Notes: generated by a model from the letters alone, not told the origin. 59,007 nucleotides of DNA from Acrasis kona (GCA_026419775.2 JAOPGA020000237.1:1-59007); one strand, 5' to 3'. Counted from the first letter of the stretch, positions 30,093 through 41,094 are shown. Made by a program: numbers and translations.

Positions 30093-31604
30093 ATGAATGA
30101 AGATCCAACCCATGATGTAGAGAGTGTCGAACTATGTGAGGACGTTTCCACAATGACAAGTCATGACACGCAATCAATGCAGTCAGTCACTGAAGAGGAA
30201 GAACAAGTCAAACAAGAACCTCGTTACATGCACTCCGTTTTACAGTCCATTGCCGGCTGCATATTATATAGTATGGATGGATTTGCTATAAGCTCGACTG
30301 GGTCATCATTGGCAATGTTCAAACAAAATACAAACTCGGAGAATGTTAAATATGTATTCACGTGTAGAGGATTTGGTTATATATTTGGTGCAGTTGCGAC
30401 CGGAAGTTTATTTGATGCTCTTAATGAAAAAGTACATCATAATTCACAAATTTCCTCAACATTTTTAAAAACGCATTGTCACTCACTTTGGATAATCTTT
30501 AGTGTGATACTATTGTGTTCTTCCATGGCGCTCATGCCTCTTGTCTCTTCTGTATGGTTGCTCCTATTGCTTCACCTTGTGATGGGATTTGCAACCGGTG
30601 TTCTTGACTCTGCTTCTCACATTCTTTGTATTTGGGCGTGGAAGCACAAAAGTAATACGTCTGCACAACCGGTAGTGGTTTCTGGTATATGGCAGCGTTT
30701 AAAAGGTGTTTTAAATGGCGGAAGCAACGCTCAATCGTCTACTCTAAAAGCCTGGTACAATTGTGTGCATCTGTGCTTTGGTGTTGGTGCTCTGTTGTGT
30801 CCATTGATAATGAATGTGTTTCAACCTATCATTATCGATGCTGAGACAACTTCCGAACAAATAGCATCAATATATTCTAGACAACGTTTAACTTTTATGT
30901 CTTTAAGCATTCTTGTAGCATCTAGTTTACTTTTTATTCCTTGTTATTCACTCGTGAGACCTGTTCCTAAACAAAAACATCAACACCATTCAAGTATTAA
31001 AGAACAATTTATTGCACTTGTTAAAGAGTTTTGGTCTCGCAAAGGTGCTACTTGTTTGTTGTTATCCATCTCTATGACGCTTCTTGTTGGTGCTCAGTTG
31101 TGCTTTGGTGGTGTGATTAATTCTTTTGTCACAGACCACGGGCTTGGTACAGACGAGACTGCAAACTATGTTGCTTCAACATATTGGTCTAGTATAACTG
31201 TTATGCGTTTTTTTTGCATACCAATATCATATTTCGTGTCCTCAAAAGTGATTTTAATACTTTCTGTAGTAGAGACGATTATTTGTATGATAGCACTTGG
31301 GATTTGGGGCAAAAGTAGTTTAACTATTGTGTGGATTGGAACATTACTTTTTGGGGCTGGTGTTTCAACTCAATTACCAGTTGCACTTGCTTATCCTGCA
31401 AGTATTGGAATGGAACTGACAGGTGTGATGACCACTGGAGTTCTTGTAGGTGGATCTATTGGCGACATGACCATACCTACATTAGTTAGTGGGATTGGTA
31501 CAAGTTATTTGTTTTTGGTTATATTAATTCTTATGGTTTCTGTGCTTATTGTCTATGTTATGATGATGTTATCTGCAGAAGTGAGGTTGAACAGGAGAGT
31601 GTGA
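30093..31604 (+). CDS. Major facilitator superfamily transporter (MFSD4-like)
   Basis: 503 residues from the ATG at 30093; an in-frame ATG at 29970 would add 41 residues rich in Cys and Pro. The soluble N-terminus is acidic. About twelve membrane segments fall in two halves separated by a long hydrophilic loop with a Lys/Gln/His cluster (PKQKHQHHSS). The first conserved element (FTCRGFGYIFGAVATGSLFD) matches the MFS loop 2-3 motif, and later GVLVGGSIGDMTIP resembles MFSD4/NaGLT sugar transporters. Substrate unknown. It starts divergently from the RGS-START gene. Confidence 0.78.
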   Translation: MNEDPTHDVESVELCEDVSTMTSHDTQSMQSVTEEEEQVKQEPRYMHSVLQSIAGCILYSMDGFAISSTGSSLAMFKQNTNSENVKYVFTCRGFGYIFGAVATGSLFDALNEKVHHNSQISSTFLKTHCHSLWIIFSVILLCSSMALMPLVSSVWLLLLLHLVMGFATGVLDSASHILCIWAWKHKSNTSAQPVVVSGIWQRLKGVLNGGSNAQSSTLKAWYNCVHLCFGVGALLCPLIMNVFQPIIIDAETTSEQIASIYSRQRLTFMSLSILVASSLLFIPCYSLVRPVPKQKHQHHSSIKEQFIALVKEFWSRKGATCLLLSISMTLLVGAQLCFGGVINSFVTDHGLGTDETANYVASTYWSSITVMRFFCIPISYFVSSKVILILSVVETIICMIALGIWGKSSLTIVWIGTLLFGAGVSTQLPVALAYPASIGMELTGVMTTGVLVGGSIGDMTIPTLVSGIGTSYLFLVILILMVSVLIVYVMMMLSAEVRLNRRV

Positions 31605-31615
31605 AGTAATAAAAT

Positions 31616-32643
31616 TTATTTGTCATCTTTTATAAATGCTAAAGTGTGTCTATTATGTGTTTCAACAGGCCATTCATTCATCCATGGTCCTGAGACTGTT
31701 GTCGTGAAAGGATCGTCTGGAACTGGTTTTACTCTATTTTTACCCCATTGATCCCAGTCAATTTGTAGTTCTGAATTTTTATTTGCATCCTTCAATACTA
31801 TGCTCTCTTCTGTGCCATCACTGCCATTCGGCTCACCGGTTATATGGAAGCGGAGGTCTATACTCCAACGGATATCTTTGGACGTGTTTTCAAGAGAACG
31901 ATGTGGAGTGTGGAAAGTAAAAAACAAAACACTTCCTTGCTTCATTTCGCAAGTAACAACATCATTATTTAAATTACATTTTAGCTCCTCTTCAATAGTT
32001 TCGTCACTAAGAGATGTGTACCAAGTGTTGCCAACACAACATGTATGCTGTGCTACAATCTTCTTTTGATGACCTCCTCTCACAACTTGTAAACATCCAT
32101 TTTTGACAGTCGCATCAATGAGAGGGATCCATGCAGTAATGTTAACAAAATCCCAGGAGTCACGAGAGGAGTAGGAGTGATCTTGGTGCCACGGTACAAC
32201 TGCTTGTTCTTGACCCGGAGTCTATAATGTGTTAGAAAAATGCAAGTTAATTTTGTTTATACCTTAACTCTTAAATTCCAAACAGGATGGCCACTGACTT
32301 TGGGGCCTATTAGCTGTGACACTGCCTCAACGAGTTCTGGAGAACTCCACACTTTACGGACGGATTTAGGTGTTCCGTCTTGTTGCATTTCGTAGTAGGC
32401 AATATTATGTAATAGAACAGAAAAATGTTCAAATTCTTTCTCAATTTCCGATACTCTTTCGTAAAATCCAAGGTGTGCGTATGAGTTTTTAATCTTTCCT
32501 TGACTCAACAACTTTTTTGCCATCTCATCTACGTACTTGCAAAGTTCCATCTTTACATCTTCAATGATTCGCAACGGAATAATATTTTCTTTTATTAAAA
32601 ATCCGTTTTCATGGAAAAATCCAACTTCATCGACAGTCAGCAT
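31616..32643 (-). CDS. Phytanoyl-CoA dioxygenase (PhyH) family enzyme
   Basis: Exons 32643-32263 and 32221-31616, 41-base intron, 328 residues. MLTVDEVGFFHENGFLIKEN is the typical PhyH start. Iron ligands: WHQDHSY gives the HxD pair, and HTPHRSLENTS the distal His with a following basic residue. NITAWIPLIDAT and GCLQVVRGGHQKK are the conserved strands. Fe(II)/2-oxoglutarate hydroxylase; the substrate is unknown, possibly a lipid or small molecule. An upstream mini-exon (ATG near 32715, 32-base intron) could lengthen the N-terminus; the shorter start is preferred. It ends 11 bases from the convergent MFS gene. Confidence 0.85.
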
Positions 32644-32854
32644 AACCAAAGTGTTTGACACTGAAACATTACAAAACTGAATTAAACCGAGTTGAGAGTA
32701 ATTACCACTTCCATTACGTTTGTGTTCTTGCAATATGTAAATAGAATGTAATTTATTCCAATTAGCGAGCGCATGGCCACGGCGATAAACGATTTATGGA
32801 CAATAAACTATATAAAAATATCATACATAATTTATATGCCAAATATGCGTTTAA

Positions 32855-32936
32855 GCATTGATGGTTTAGTGGTAGAATTGGACGTTGCCATCGTCTAGAC
32901 CGGGGTTCGATTATTTAGAAAGTCCCCGTCAATGCA
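32855..32936 (+). tRNA. tRNA-Gly(GCC) with an 11-base insert in the T-loop
   Basis: Acceptor stem GCATTGA/TCAATGC, D-arm with TTTAGTGGTAGAA, anticodon stem GGACG/CGTCT around TTGCCAT (anticodon GCC), T-stem CGGGG/CCCCG, discriminator A, then a T5 terminator. The T-loop TTCGATT is followed by 11 extra bases (32913-32923 or one base earlier) before the stem closes. Removing them leaves a perfect 71-base tRNA-Gly. The internal B box is therefore broken at its end. An ectopic intron is the best reading; a tRNA pseudogene is the alternative. Confidence 0.8.
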
Positions 32937-33788
32937 TTTTTAACAGTCGTAAAACGGTGTAAAGTAGGTCCTGATGTTACAAGCTGCTTAGCGTAAATAT
33001 GCCCTTCAGGGTCAACTATGGAAACTATCAGTCTGTGTTTAATGTCAGCTACAAAAGTTTTAATTTAGTTCAAGTTGACATTCAGATCAATCTACAGCTA
33101 TGAACAGATGGTCGCATGAAGATCATTGATGCAGGATAACCTTTGTTAAAGGGTCTAGTTGAAAATGAGATTGTAGCTAGCATCAGCGCATTGAGGGTAT
33201 TGTATATTGAAATTAATAAAGAACAGAAACCATTACGCCTAGCTGCTAACCTTTTATACTGCTCTATTGGCGATTTTTGATGTGGTGATCTTAATGAGAA
33301 GTGTTTATTTGGGCCTATGGCCATTTAAAGTGGGAACAACGCGCATGCGACTTGTATGAACCACTCTGGAGCTTGTTTTTATCCACTTCACTCCTGTAAG
33401 TGTCTTGCGGGAACTAGATACTTGAACCGGTATTGATTTACAATTCTTAACTTTGTATCAAACCTCAAAGGGTGGCGGGAGGAATGGAACTCGTTCTTAA
33501 TGAGAAGTGACTTAATCTCAATGGCTATTTTGAGTTTAATGTAGATGGTAACCTTGGAGTTAACAAATGATTAGTAGTTGAGTAGCTGAGTTGATGTAAT
33601 TCTGTTTCACTGGAGGCTCACAACCGCTAGGTACTGCTACATCTACTGTGATACAATATTAAAATGATTGGCATATACAGTACACTTCCCCAACCTTAAC
33701 ATGACTTTAGAAATTTGATTACCTTGCCGATGTTTAAAATTTCAAAATCTATACCATGTATGCTTTAGCAAATCAAAATTTATATAGA
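32937..33788. other. Gene-poor spacer between two tRNA genes
   Basis: No ORF longer than about 80 codons and no recognised RNA apart from the flanking tRNAs. The base composition and stop density look noncoding. Unrecognised noncoding RNA cannot be excluded. Confidence 0.5.
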
Positions 33789-33860
33789 TCTCGAATGGTG
33801 TAGTTGGTAACATAGCGGACTTTGAATCCGTTGCTCCAGGTTCGATTCCTGGTTCGAGAA
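33789..33860 (+). tRNA. tRNA-Gln(TTG)
   Basis: A 72-base cloverleaf: acceptor TCTCGAA/TTCGAGA, D-arm with GTAGTTGGTAAC, anticodon stem GCGGA/TCCGT around CTTTGAA (anticodon TTG, codon CAA), T-arm CCAGG-TTCGATT-CCTGG, discriminator A, then CTCCTTTTT terminator. No intron. The normal TTCGATTCC of its T-arm shows what the neighbouring tRNA-Gly should look like. Confidence 0.93.
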
Positions 33861-34527
33861 CTCCTTTTTAAGGAAAGCCGAACTTCCAAAATATTAATCT
33901 ATTGTTAGTCCAACAATACTTTTGGACCACATGCCTCTACACAATCGAATTTGTACATTAATGCATGATGGTGTGTTCTTAGAAATTCAAAATAATGTCT
34001 CTTCACAATGTATCGTCGACGTCGGCGTGACGGCGAGAGTGTCTGCAACCAAACTTGGTTCGGCTGTTAATTCTTGCAATAAACTTCGCTTGAATGCATC
34101 TAGTATTTATGAACGGATCTATCTTGAATTGATGGGGTGTTACTTCCAGCAATTTTCGAATAAACCACCGAAAGGAAAGTAGACGTTTGTGGAGGTAGAC
34201 TTATTAATGAGCAATATTGTTCCACCTATGAAAATATCCTAATGAAGATCGACCAGGTCTGCCAATGGATATTAACTGGTGTATACGTGGCCTGTGGTGA
34301 TTAGGTCAAGTTGATCTCATATTACAATGGAAAAAGATCTAAATTTACGTTTGTGCCCATATGCGTTCAATAACATGTCGAACATTATCATCAACGACTT
34401 TTTAAATACTCAAGTCAAGAGGTATCATGATTTCGGTGTAAGAAAATTTAGAACAAGTACAAAAAAGAAGATGGAACAAGTATACGTTAAAAGTCATATT
34501 TTTATTTGTTTGGGCTGTTTTCTATGA
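33861..34527. other. Spacer with two short doubtful ORFs
   Basis: Two short plus-strand ORFs (about 33931-34182 and 34327-34527, some 80 and 66 codons) have no recognisable motif. The second ends two codons before the convergent NmrA gene. Either may be a real microgene or chance; no promoter or splice evidence decides. Confidence 0.3.
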
Positions 34528-35508
34528 TTAATGTCCAAAAGGTTTTTCCTCAGATCGTTTTATGGCGCGCTTTGTGGCTTCGTCTAAATCTTCGTTTGAC
34601 AGACCCAATACATCATTGATAGTACCTCTTGTCTCTTCAAAGTTTCCACAGCCGTCCTTATAAAACACACGTGTGTACATCATCTTGGCAAAATCAATGT
34701 AATTTCCCTTGGCCACTCCTTCTTTTGCTTTTGTGTATCGTTCTTGGCTGTCCTCGTTTGTAATTTTCCAATCTTCGCGCTTAGTTCCTGTTACGCGTAG
34801 TACAGAATCAAACATATCTTGTTGACTGATGGTGAAGGAATTCACATACACTAATTGATTGCGATAATTGTTTAAGCATCCACCCGATTGCGAGTGTATT
34901 GGTAGACTTAACAAAGCTGCGACGGCTCTTCCTACTTGGGGCCAAGTGGAAGAGGAAATCTTGGTGTTACCATCATCAAAGAATGTGACACTTTTATTTT
35001 CAAAGTCAAAACCAAAAGAGGCAGGTATGGCCATACTCCATTCGTACCAGAAGCCTGTGTGGACATCAATAAATGAGCTCTTGCCAATTTTTTTAATAAA
35101 TTCACGAACGTCAGTCTTGGCTGCGAATGGAAACACATCTTTTACACATCCTGCCGATGGGCCATCTGGGTTGGAATCTGGGCTCCATCCGTTGGGTAGA
35201 ATCCATTGGACACCTGCTTCAGCAGCGGCCTCGATAAGCTTGGACTGTGTATCGTGAGGTGCTCTGGTTCCTAATGTTATTACTAGAGCATCCTGTCCCC
35301 TTAATGCATCCACGATGGTCTGAGGGTTGTTGTAATCAACACTTTTAACGTGGTGGATTCCACTTGGTAGAGTTTGTTCAGCACCACCACGAGTAATGGC
35401 CGTCACAATGTGCTTTCCGGTTTTAATAAGGCATTCGGTCATGTAGCTTCCACTGTTTCCACTGGCTCCTACTACTGCAACGTTCTTGATGTAATTTAAG
35501 TTGGACAT
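34528..35508 (-). CDS. NmrA-like NAD(P)-binding reductase (isoflavone-reductase family)
   Basis: 326 residues, single exon. The N-terminal Rossmann motif NVAVVGASGNSG (GxxGxxG) is followed by AITRGG, DYNNPQTIVDAL and DALVITLGT, as in atypical short-chain dehydrogenases of the NmrA/CipA type, which bind NAD(P)(H) and reduce aromatic substrates or sense redox state. ILPNGWSPD, DVHTGFWYEWSM and VTFFDDGNTKIS are typical of the fungal CipA-like group. It could be vertically inherited or acquired from fungi. The target is unknown. Confidence 0.85.
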   Translation of the reverse strand: MSNLNYIKNVAVVGASGNSGSYMTECLIKTGKHIVTAITRGGAEQTLPSGIHHVKSVDYNNPQTIVDALRGQDALVITLGTRAPHDTQSKLIEAAAEAGVQWILPNGWSPDSNPDGPSAGCVKDVFPFAAKTDVREFIKKIGKSSFIDVHTGFWYEWSMAIPASFGFDFENKSVTFFDDGNTKISSSTWPQVGRAVAALLSLPIHSQSGGCLNNYRNQLVYVNSFTISQQDMFDSVLRVTGTKREDWKITNEDSQERYTKAKEGVAKGNYIDFAKMMYTRVFYKDGCGNFEETRGTINDVLGLSNEDLDEATKRAIKRSEEKPFGH

Positions 35509-35781
35509 TTTGATAGAACTTTAAAATCAATAGATCTTTGGGAATTTATGGCTTTTCGGGCTCGTCGGTATCTCATTCCGTCCTCCCGGAGCGATCGCGA
35601 AAATGAACTGATTACAAAAAGTTTGATTAAACATACCCAACATCCAACAAGTTACGTCCGAGAATTTATTTACCAATATTCCTACTAATATGAAGTAGTA
35701 TGTACTGTGATAGACAAAAATTAAGTGGTTCCGAAAAAAGTTGCTATAAACTTCATTTCCAGTTACAATATCATAGCAAAG

Positions 35782-36762
35782 ATGACCAACCAACAAATCC
35801 TCTCATCGGCATTAGGAGGATCTGCACTAAATCGCTTGAAACTACAAACAACTAAACCTTTGGGCAGTCTAAAGTGTGATAACACTATTGAATGCAGAGA
35901 CAGGACATATGCAATAATCCCACTAGACGAAAACACATTTTTAACTTCACACCATTCAAATTCACTTCTGCACACTTGGGACGTAACAAACGGCGGGAAG
36001 AAATCTTCTATCGGAAGGAGGAAAGATGATTTTATTAGTGTTTATGATGCTTGCCTTTTGCCCAGCGGTAGGATAGCTTGTGCATCGATTGAGAAGGGAG
36101 TTAAGATATTTGACCTCAATGACGAAGTTGTTGTTAATGAGATCAAAGATCTTGAGACACCAACCATTAGCGGACATCACACCTTAAGATGTTTTCACTA
36201 CAACGGCTGCGACTACATTTTAGTAATTTCTAACGATAATTCTTTAAAAGTTGTTAATGTCACCACATCTGGTGGTCAGACGGAAAAGACTGTTCAAGAT
36301 CAAGAAAGAATTTACTGCGTCGAAGTACTTTCTGATGGTTGTGTTGTAACGGGTTCAGACTCTAACATTAAGTTGTGGGACATTGAAAATAATAAATGTA
36401 TAATTTTGTTTGAAGATGCACATTATGAGGGTGTATTGTCACTTTGCCTTGTTAGTCATAATCTTTTAGCAAGTGGAGGTGGTCCTGAGGACTGCTCTGT
36501 CAAAGTATGGGATTTGAAAACGAAAGAATTAGTTTTTACCTTGCAGGGTCATGAAGGCGCTGTTAGACACATTTCCCTTGTTGGCGAAAACACAATTGCA
36601 AGTGCGTCTGATGATAAAACTGTTCGTTTTTGGGATTTATTGACAGGTTGTGAGATGTTTTGCATCAAAGAGCACAGGGGGCCTGTTAAATGTGTGGAAA
36701 GAGTTGGAGATAAAATTATCACTGGTTCTAATGATGAGACAATAAAAATTTGGTCCTTTTAG
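35782..36762 (+). CDS. WD40-repeat protein
   Basis: 326 residues, single exon, from the ATG at 35782 (the frame is open a little farther). About six to seven WD40 blades: SNSLLHTWDV, KGVKIFDL, SDSNIKLWDIENN, SGGGPEDCSVKVWDLKTKEL, SASDDKTVRFWDL, TGSNDETIKIWSF, with GH before each structural Asp. There is no F-box, kinase or other domain. A scaffold protein; no specific orthologue recognised. Confidence 0.85.
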   Translation: MTNQQILSSALGGSALNRLKLQTTKPLGSLKCDNTIECRDRTYAIIPLDENTFLTSHHSNSLLHTWDVTNGGKKSSIGRRKDDFISVYDACLLPSGRIACASIEKGVKIFDLNDEVVVNEIKDLETPTISGHHTLRCFHYNGCDYILVISNDNSLKVVNVTTSGGQTEKTVQDQERIYCVEVLSDGCVVTGSDSNIKLWDIENNKCIILFEDAHYEGVLSLCLVSHNLLASGGGPEDCSVKVWDLKTKELVFTLQGHEGAVRHISLVGENTIASASDDKTVRFWDLLTGCEMFCIKEHRGPVKCVERVGDKIITGSNDETIKIWSF

Positions 36763-36804
36763 TGTAGTGGTTGTTTATAAAAATTTTGATTTATTACAAT
36801 TAGT

Positions 36805-37635
36805 TTATCTTCTTGCGGCAATTTGTAACAAGCCAGCAATGAGGTACAAAGCACCAGCGATGACCCACAAGACACCAGCTTGAGTTTGGAATGATCTAGT
36901 CTCGGCTGCTCTTAAGAAACTGTGCCATGCGATGGAACCAAGCAGTAACAATACAGAGGCAACAGTGTACATGACTGTGGCAATACCGTTCAAGTACAAG
37001 CTGGAGATCAAACTCTTTGGTGCAACTTGGAAAGTACCACTAGTGCGGCTGTTCATGTTGCTCATGAAGGCGTGGTACAAGAAAATTCCATCGACCACTG
37101 CACCATAGTTGCGGATCAAAAAGTATGTCAAGATTAGTGATGAGCCAATAATCCAGATGATGGTGCCTGCGTTGAAAGTGTCGAATCTAGCACTTCCGGC
37201 CAACCACAAAGCAGCACCAATGATCATGAGGATGCTTCCCAAAAAGAAGGCAATGCTGCCAATGATGTTCAAGAAGTGATAGGGAGTTCTTGAGTTCTTG
37301 TTTCCAAGATCGAAACCTCCGACGAAGGCAAAGATTGATGCCAAAGTAAAGAATGAGAAGGCGATAATCCAGAGGACGCCGCTGGCGACGTAATGGTATC
37401 CAAAGTCCGCCAAACTAATTGCGGCGCCGACTAATAGTAAAACGCCTCCAATAAACATGGATAAACCCATTAGCGCACCCATGATTTGGGATAGGATTTG
37501 TGACTTTGCTTCAACTGGTGCTGCATAAGCTGTTTGGGTGACCGTTGTTTGGGTGACGGTGGTGTCGACTCCCGGTCCATTCAAGACCTTTGTTGGAGCT
37601 GTGTTGGGCAGTATTGATGTTGTTGTTGTGTTCAT
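36805..37635 (-). CDS. Multi-pass membrane protein (YrhK-like helices)
   Basis: 276 residues, single exon. The N-terminus is Thr/Pro-rich and disordered (1-45). Seven or more hydrophobic segments follow from residue 50 (SMFIGGVLLLVGAAISLA; SGVLWIIAFSFFTLASIF; IGSIAFFLGSILMIIGAALW; WIIGSSLILTYFL; IATVMYTVASVLLLLGSI; VLWVIAGALYLIAGLLQI). Paired helices around GS-F-xGS motifs resemble the YrhK-type two-helix repeat. No charged catalytic residue is seen. Function unknown. Confidence 0.65.
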   Translation of the reverse strand: MNTTTTSILPNTAPTKVLNGPGVDTTVTQTTVTQTAYAAPVEAKSQILSQIMGALMGLSMFIGGVLLLVGAAISLADFGYHYVASGVLWIIAFSFFTLASIFAFVGGFDLGNKNSRTPYHFLNIIGSIAFFLGSILMIIGAALWLAGSARFDTFNAGTIIWIIGSSLILTYFLIRNYGAVVDGIFLYHAFMSNMNSRTSGTFQVAPKSLISSLYLNGIATVMYTVASVLLLLGSIAWHSFLRAAETRSFQTQAGVLWVIAGALYLIAGLLQIAARR

Positions 37636-38293
37636 GTTTTTGTTTTATTGTGTGTCTAACAATAAAAAATTTCGTCCTTAAATAGATATAACATCTAGAC
37701 TAAAAACAACTTTCTAAAAATAAATATTTTCCTTTTTAATGCTGCTCCGACAACCAATAGTATGCTGGTTTTAATTACAAAATATACATTTTCTCTTTTC
37801 CACAGTTCATATAAATGTTGATATGCGAGATGTGGCTCCTTCTATATCATATTTTCTTTAAATTATTATAATAATGTGGTACGTTGCCCTCTATCGCGGT
37901 TTTTAGAGGAAGCATAAAACATCATTTAATTAGACGTCCATTAAGACTCAAATACCATAACCTATATTAAAAGAACCCTTGTTGGTGTAGGATCTAAGTA
38001 AGAATAAAAATAAGTGCCTAAATGTATTACTCACAGCGGATTGTCAAATTCTGCACCTTTGACTGCTTGTTGTGTTCTTTATTTTATTGCCAAATGCGTC
38101 ACGAGAAATTGATGAAATCATTAATAAAATGATGGAGTAAAATTATTAGCTCGAACGACTTTCTCTGTCATAAAGAAACAAACTGTTAAATTGATATGCT
38201 CTATTATCCTCAATCGATGACATCCCTCCAACAATCGAAACTCGATCCCCTTACTTTATGAAAAACAGATCTTTACAATCGATTTAACAACAA
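37636..38293. other. Divergent spacer, no gene seen
   Basis: AT-rich DNA between the membrane protein (minus) and kinesin (plus). No ORF of note and no RNA gene recognised. It probably holds both promoters. Confidence 0.5.
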
Positions 38294-40446
38294 ATGAGAC
38301 CAACAAACAACCATCACGACGAACAGTGGGATGCCAATGACAGTAATTGTTAAACCAGCAACTTTATTAATTAATTTAGAGGAATTGGACAGAATAAAAG
38401 TTGTCATAAGGGCCAGACCACCTTTTGAAGCAGAGTTTGTGGACGGATTCGAGAGCGTTCTAACAGTCTACGAGCAGCATAACAAGGTTTCGTTGATGGA
38501 TCCTCAGGTAAGAGAAAATAAATTATCCCGCATACTAATCACAGGTAAAGAAATCTTTTCAAAAGCATTTTGTGTTCGATAACGTGTTTGGACCAAATAC
38601 AACACAATCCAGAATATTTCAACATATAGCGCTTCCTGTTGTCAATGGAGCTTTAAATGGAATTAATGGCACCATAATGGCTTATGGCCAAACAGGAACC
38701 GGAAAAACCTACACTATGGGAATACTAGGCTCTTTCGAAGGAGAACACGTTGGTCTTATACCGAGGTGCATGAACGAAGTATTTGAACGTATCAACGCTA
38801 GAAGAACCAACAGCTCCAATGGCGAAACATGGACTTGCAACCTTACTTTTATGCAAGTATATAATGAAATGGTTCAGGACCTTCTTAATCCTAGCTCCGG
38901 AAATCTAACGGTAAGAGAGTCATTCAAAGAGGGCACTATTGTACTTGGTCTTAAACATGTCTTAATAAATAGCGCAGAAGATGCATCCGATTACATAAGT
39001 AAAGGATTGCGTAATAGAAGGATGGCTCCTACTCTTATGAACACTACTTCCTCAAGAGCTCATACCGTTCTATGTCTGGAAGTTGTTCATCATCATGGGT
39101 CAGTGACCACTAGCGCAAAATTAAGGCTTGTGGATTTAGCTGGTTCTGAGAGAGTAAATAGAACACATAGCACAGGATCTAGGTTGAGTGAAGCGAAGCA
39201 GATTAATAAAAGTTTAAGCGTGCTAGGAAATGTTATTTCTGGTTTAGCTAAAAAATATGAATCGCGCAGTAGTGACGGTAGTCATATACCGTATAGGGAT
39301 TCAAAGCTAACTAGGCTGTTAAAAGATGTTTTGTTGGGAAACAGTAACATATGTATCATTGCTACTGTTTCGCCGACGAAAGAATCATATTATGAAACTC
39401 TCAGCACTCTTACTTTTGCACAAAGGTGCATGAAAGTTCAAACACACGCCCATGTAAATGAAAAATCTGATCCTGTTGACTATAAATCACTTGCACAGGA
39501 CTTGCAAGCACAACTAATGCATCTGCAATATTCCTCTCCCAACTCTCCTAGTATGAAGAGGCTAGTGGATAATAAAGATAACACATTACAAAATACGGAC
39601 ATGGCGTGGAGCCTCATTGACGCTGTTTATGATACTTTGTACGAAGTTTATCAAGTCTCTCAAATAGGTGTTAGAGATGCTCTGTCTAGGACCAAAGATT
39701 TGTCATTTAAGCATTTTCAAGATGTCGTGTCCAAAGAGCACTCTGATGAAGATCTTCTAGATAATGTGGTTGAGGAACTAGAAAGAAAATTCCCTCTAAA
39801 ACTAGTAAATCATAACAGCACAAATAACCAGCCCTCGGCGATACCCAAGAAACCAATGAACCAGAGTAGAGACTTGGAAGAGTTCATCCACAACGTTGGT
39901 GAAGTTCACAGGGGCGTCATAAGTCACTTACTGTGCCTAACAAAGAATCTAGAGATACGTGACCATCAAGTTGATGACATGAAGAGGGAGCTTATCGATA
40001 ACATTATTGACAAGACTGAGAGGGAAAGAGAATGTTTGAATTGGAGTTATAAACTAGATGATGTGTTGATGGATAATAATTTAACAATAAAGAATACCAC
40101 TCTTGGAAGACGGGAAATTAGTGTTGAATCTTCAATCATGGGGATGAGTCCTATTGATACTGCTATTTTACTCTCCAAATGCGCGACCAAAATACAGAGG
40201 GCTTGGAGACAACATAAATCAAGAATAGAAAAAAGTCAACCAGCTATTGATAAGTTGACTAACCAGATTGAAAACATTGAGAACTTGACAATACAAAGTG
40301 TGGATCAATATTATTCCAAACCTGTCAAGACAACAAGAATTCCATTAATAATACATGACAGCGATGAAGATGATGATAGCGACGAGGATTCGAATACACC
40401 AACATCTACTCAATTAGATGCTTTCTTGAATCAAAATATGAAATAA
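38294..40446 (+). CDS. N-terminal motor kinesin with C-terminal IQ motif
   Basis: Three exons: 38294-38342, 38380-38507, 38545-40446; two 37-base introns; 692 residues, phases agree. Motor domain residues 18-370: IKVVIRARPP, HFVFDNVFGPNTTQ, P-loop YGQTGTGKTYTM, switch I NTTSSRAH, switch II LVDLAGSERVN, INKSLSVLGNVI, YRDSKLTRLLKD, TFAQRCMKV. The stalk is short and mostly non-heptad. An IQ-type motif near residue 600 (KCATKIQRAWRQHKSR) may bind calmodulin or light chains. Acidic tail HDSDEDDDSDED. Microtubule motor, subfamily not assigned. Confidence 0.9.
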
Positions 40447-40797
40447 TTTATAAAATTATATTAACTCTTAACCACTCCACACATTTATTTGGCTCTGGGT
40501 TGACCGAAATTGACCTTAGAAAACACATTAAAATACGCTGGGGCATGGGTGCCCAAGTGACTTTTCAACATCTTTTTTTCNATTTTTTTCGTTTATATCA
40601 ATTGTATGCATCGTTAAAAGACTCAAAAATTTTGGGACCGAAGAAGAGTTAAAATCCTGCTTTATGATTAAATTTGTGAACAGCTGCGGCCAGTATTCTT
40701 TCCGATCATATGTGTTTTGTAAAATTTACCCACCGGAATATAGTTTCACCGTCGTCAACTTGAGAGAAAATAGAATACGGCAAAACAAAAAAACAAA
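40447..40797. other. Spacer, no gene seen
   Basis: AT-rich spacer between kinesin and glutaredoxin, containing one ambiguous base (40581) in a poly-T run. No ORF or RNA recognised. Confidence 0.45.
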
Positions 40798-41094
40798 ATG
40801 GGAGCAGCAGAATACATTGACGAACAACTAAAGGGAAACAAGGTCGTGGTTTTCTCCAAATCATACTGCCCCTACTGTACAAAGACAAAACAACTTTTCA
40901 AACAACTTAACGTTGACGCAAAGGTTATTGAACTAGATCAAAGAGATGACGGTGCCGACATCCAAAGTGCCCTAGCCTCACGTACCGGACAAAAGACAGT
41001 GCCAAGCGTATGGATCAAGGAATCATTCATTGGCGGAAACGACGACACTCAAAAGAAGAACAGCAGTGGAGAGCTTGCCAAACTACTAGCATAA
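40798..41094 (+). CDS. Dithiol glutaredoxin
   Basis: 98 residues, single exon. The thioredoxin fold has the active site CPYC (FSKSYCPYCTKTKQLFKQL), the cis-Pro strand TVPSVWI and the GG motif FIGGNDDT. Class I dithiol glutaredoxin, using glutathione to reduce disulfides in cytosol; no signal or transit peptide. Full length for the family. Confidence 0.95.
   Translation: MGAAEYIDEQLKGNKVVVFSKSYCPYCTKTKQLFKQLNVDAKVIELDQRDDGADIQSALASRTGQKTVPSVWIKESFIGGNDDTQKKNSSGELAKLLA

Noticed and set aside
33082-33324. 80-codon minus-strand ORF between the tRNA genes
   Set aside because: No motif, no promoter or poly(A) signal, and the composition looks like noncoding DNA.
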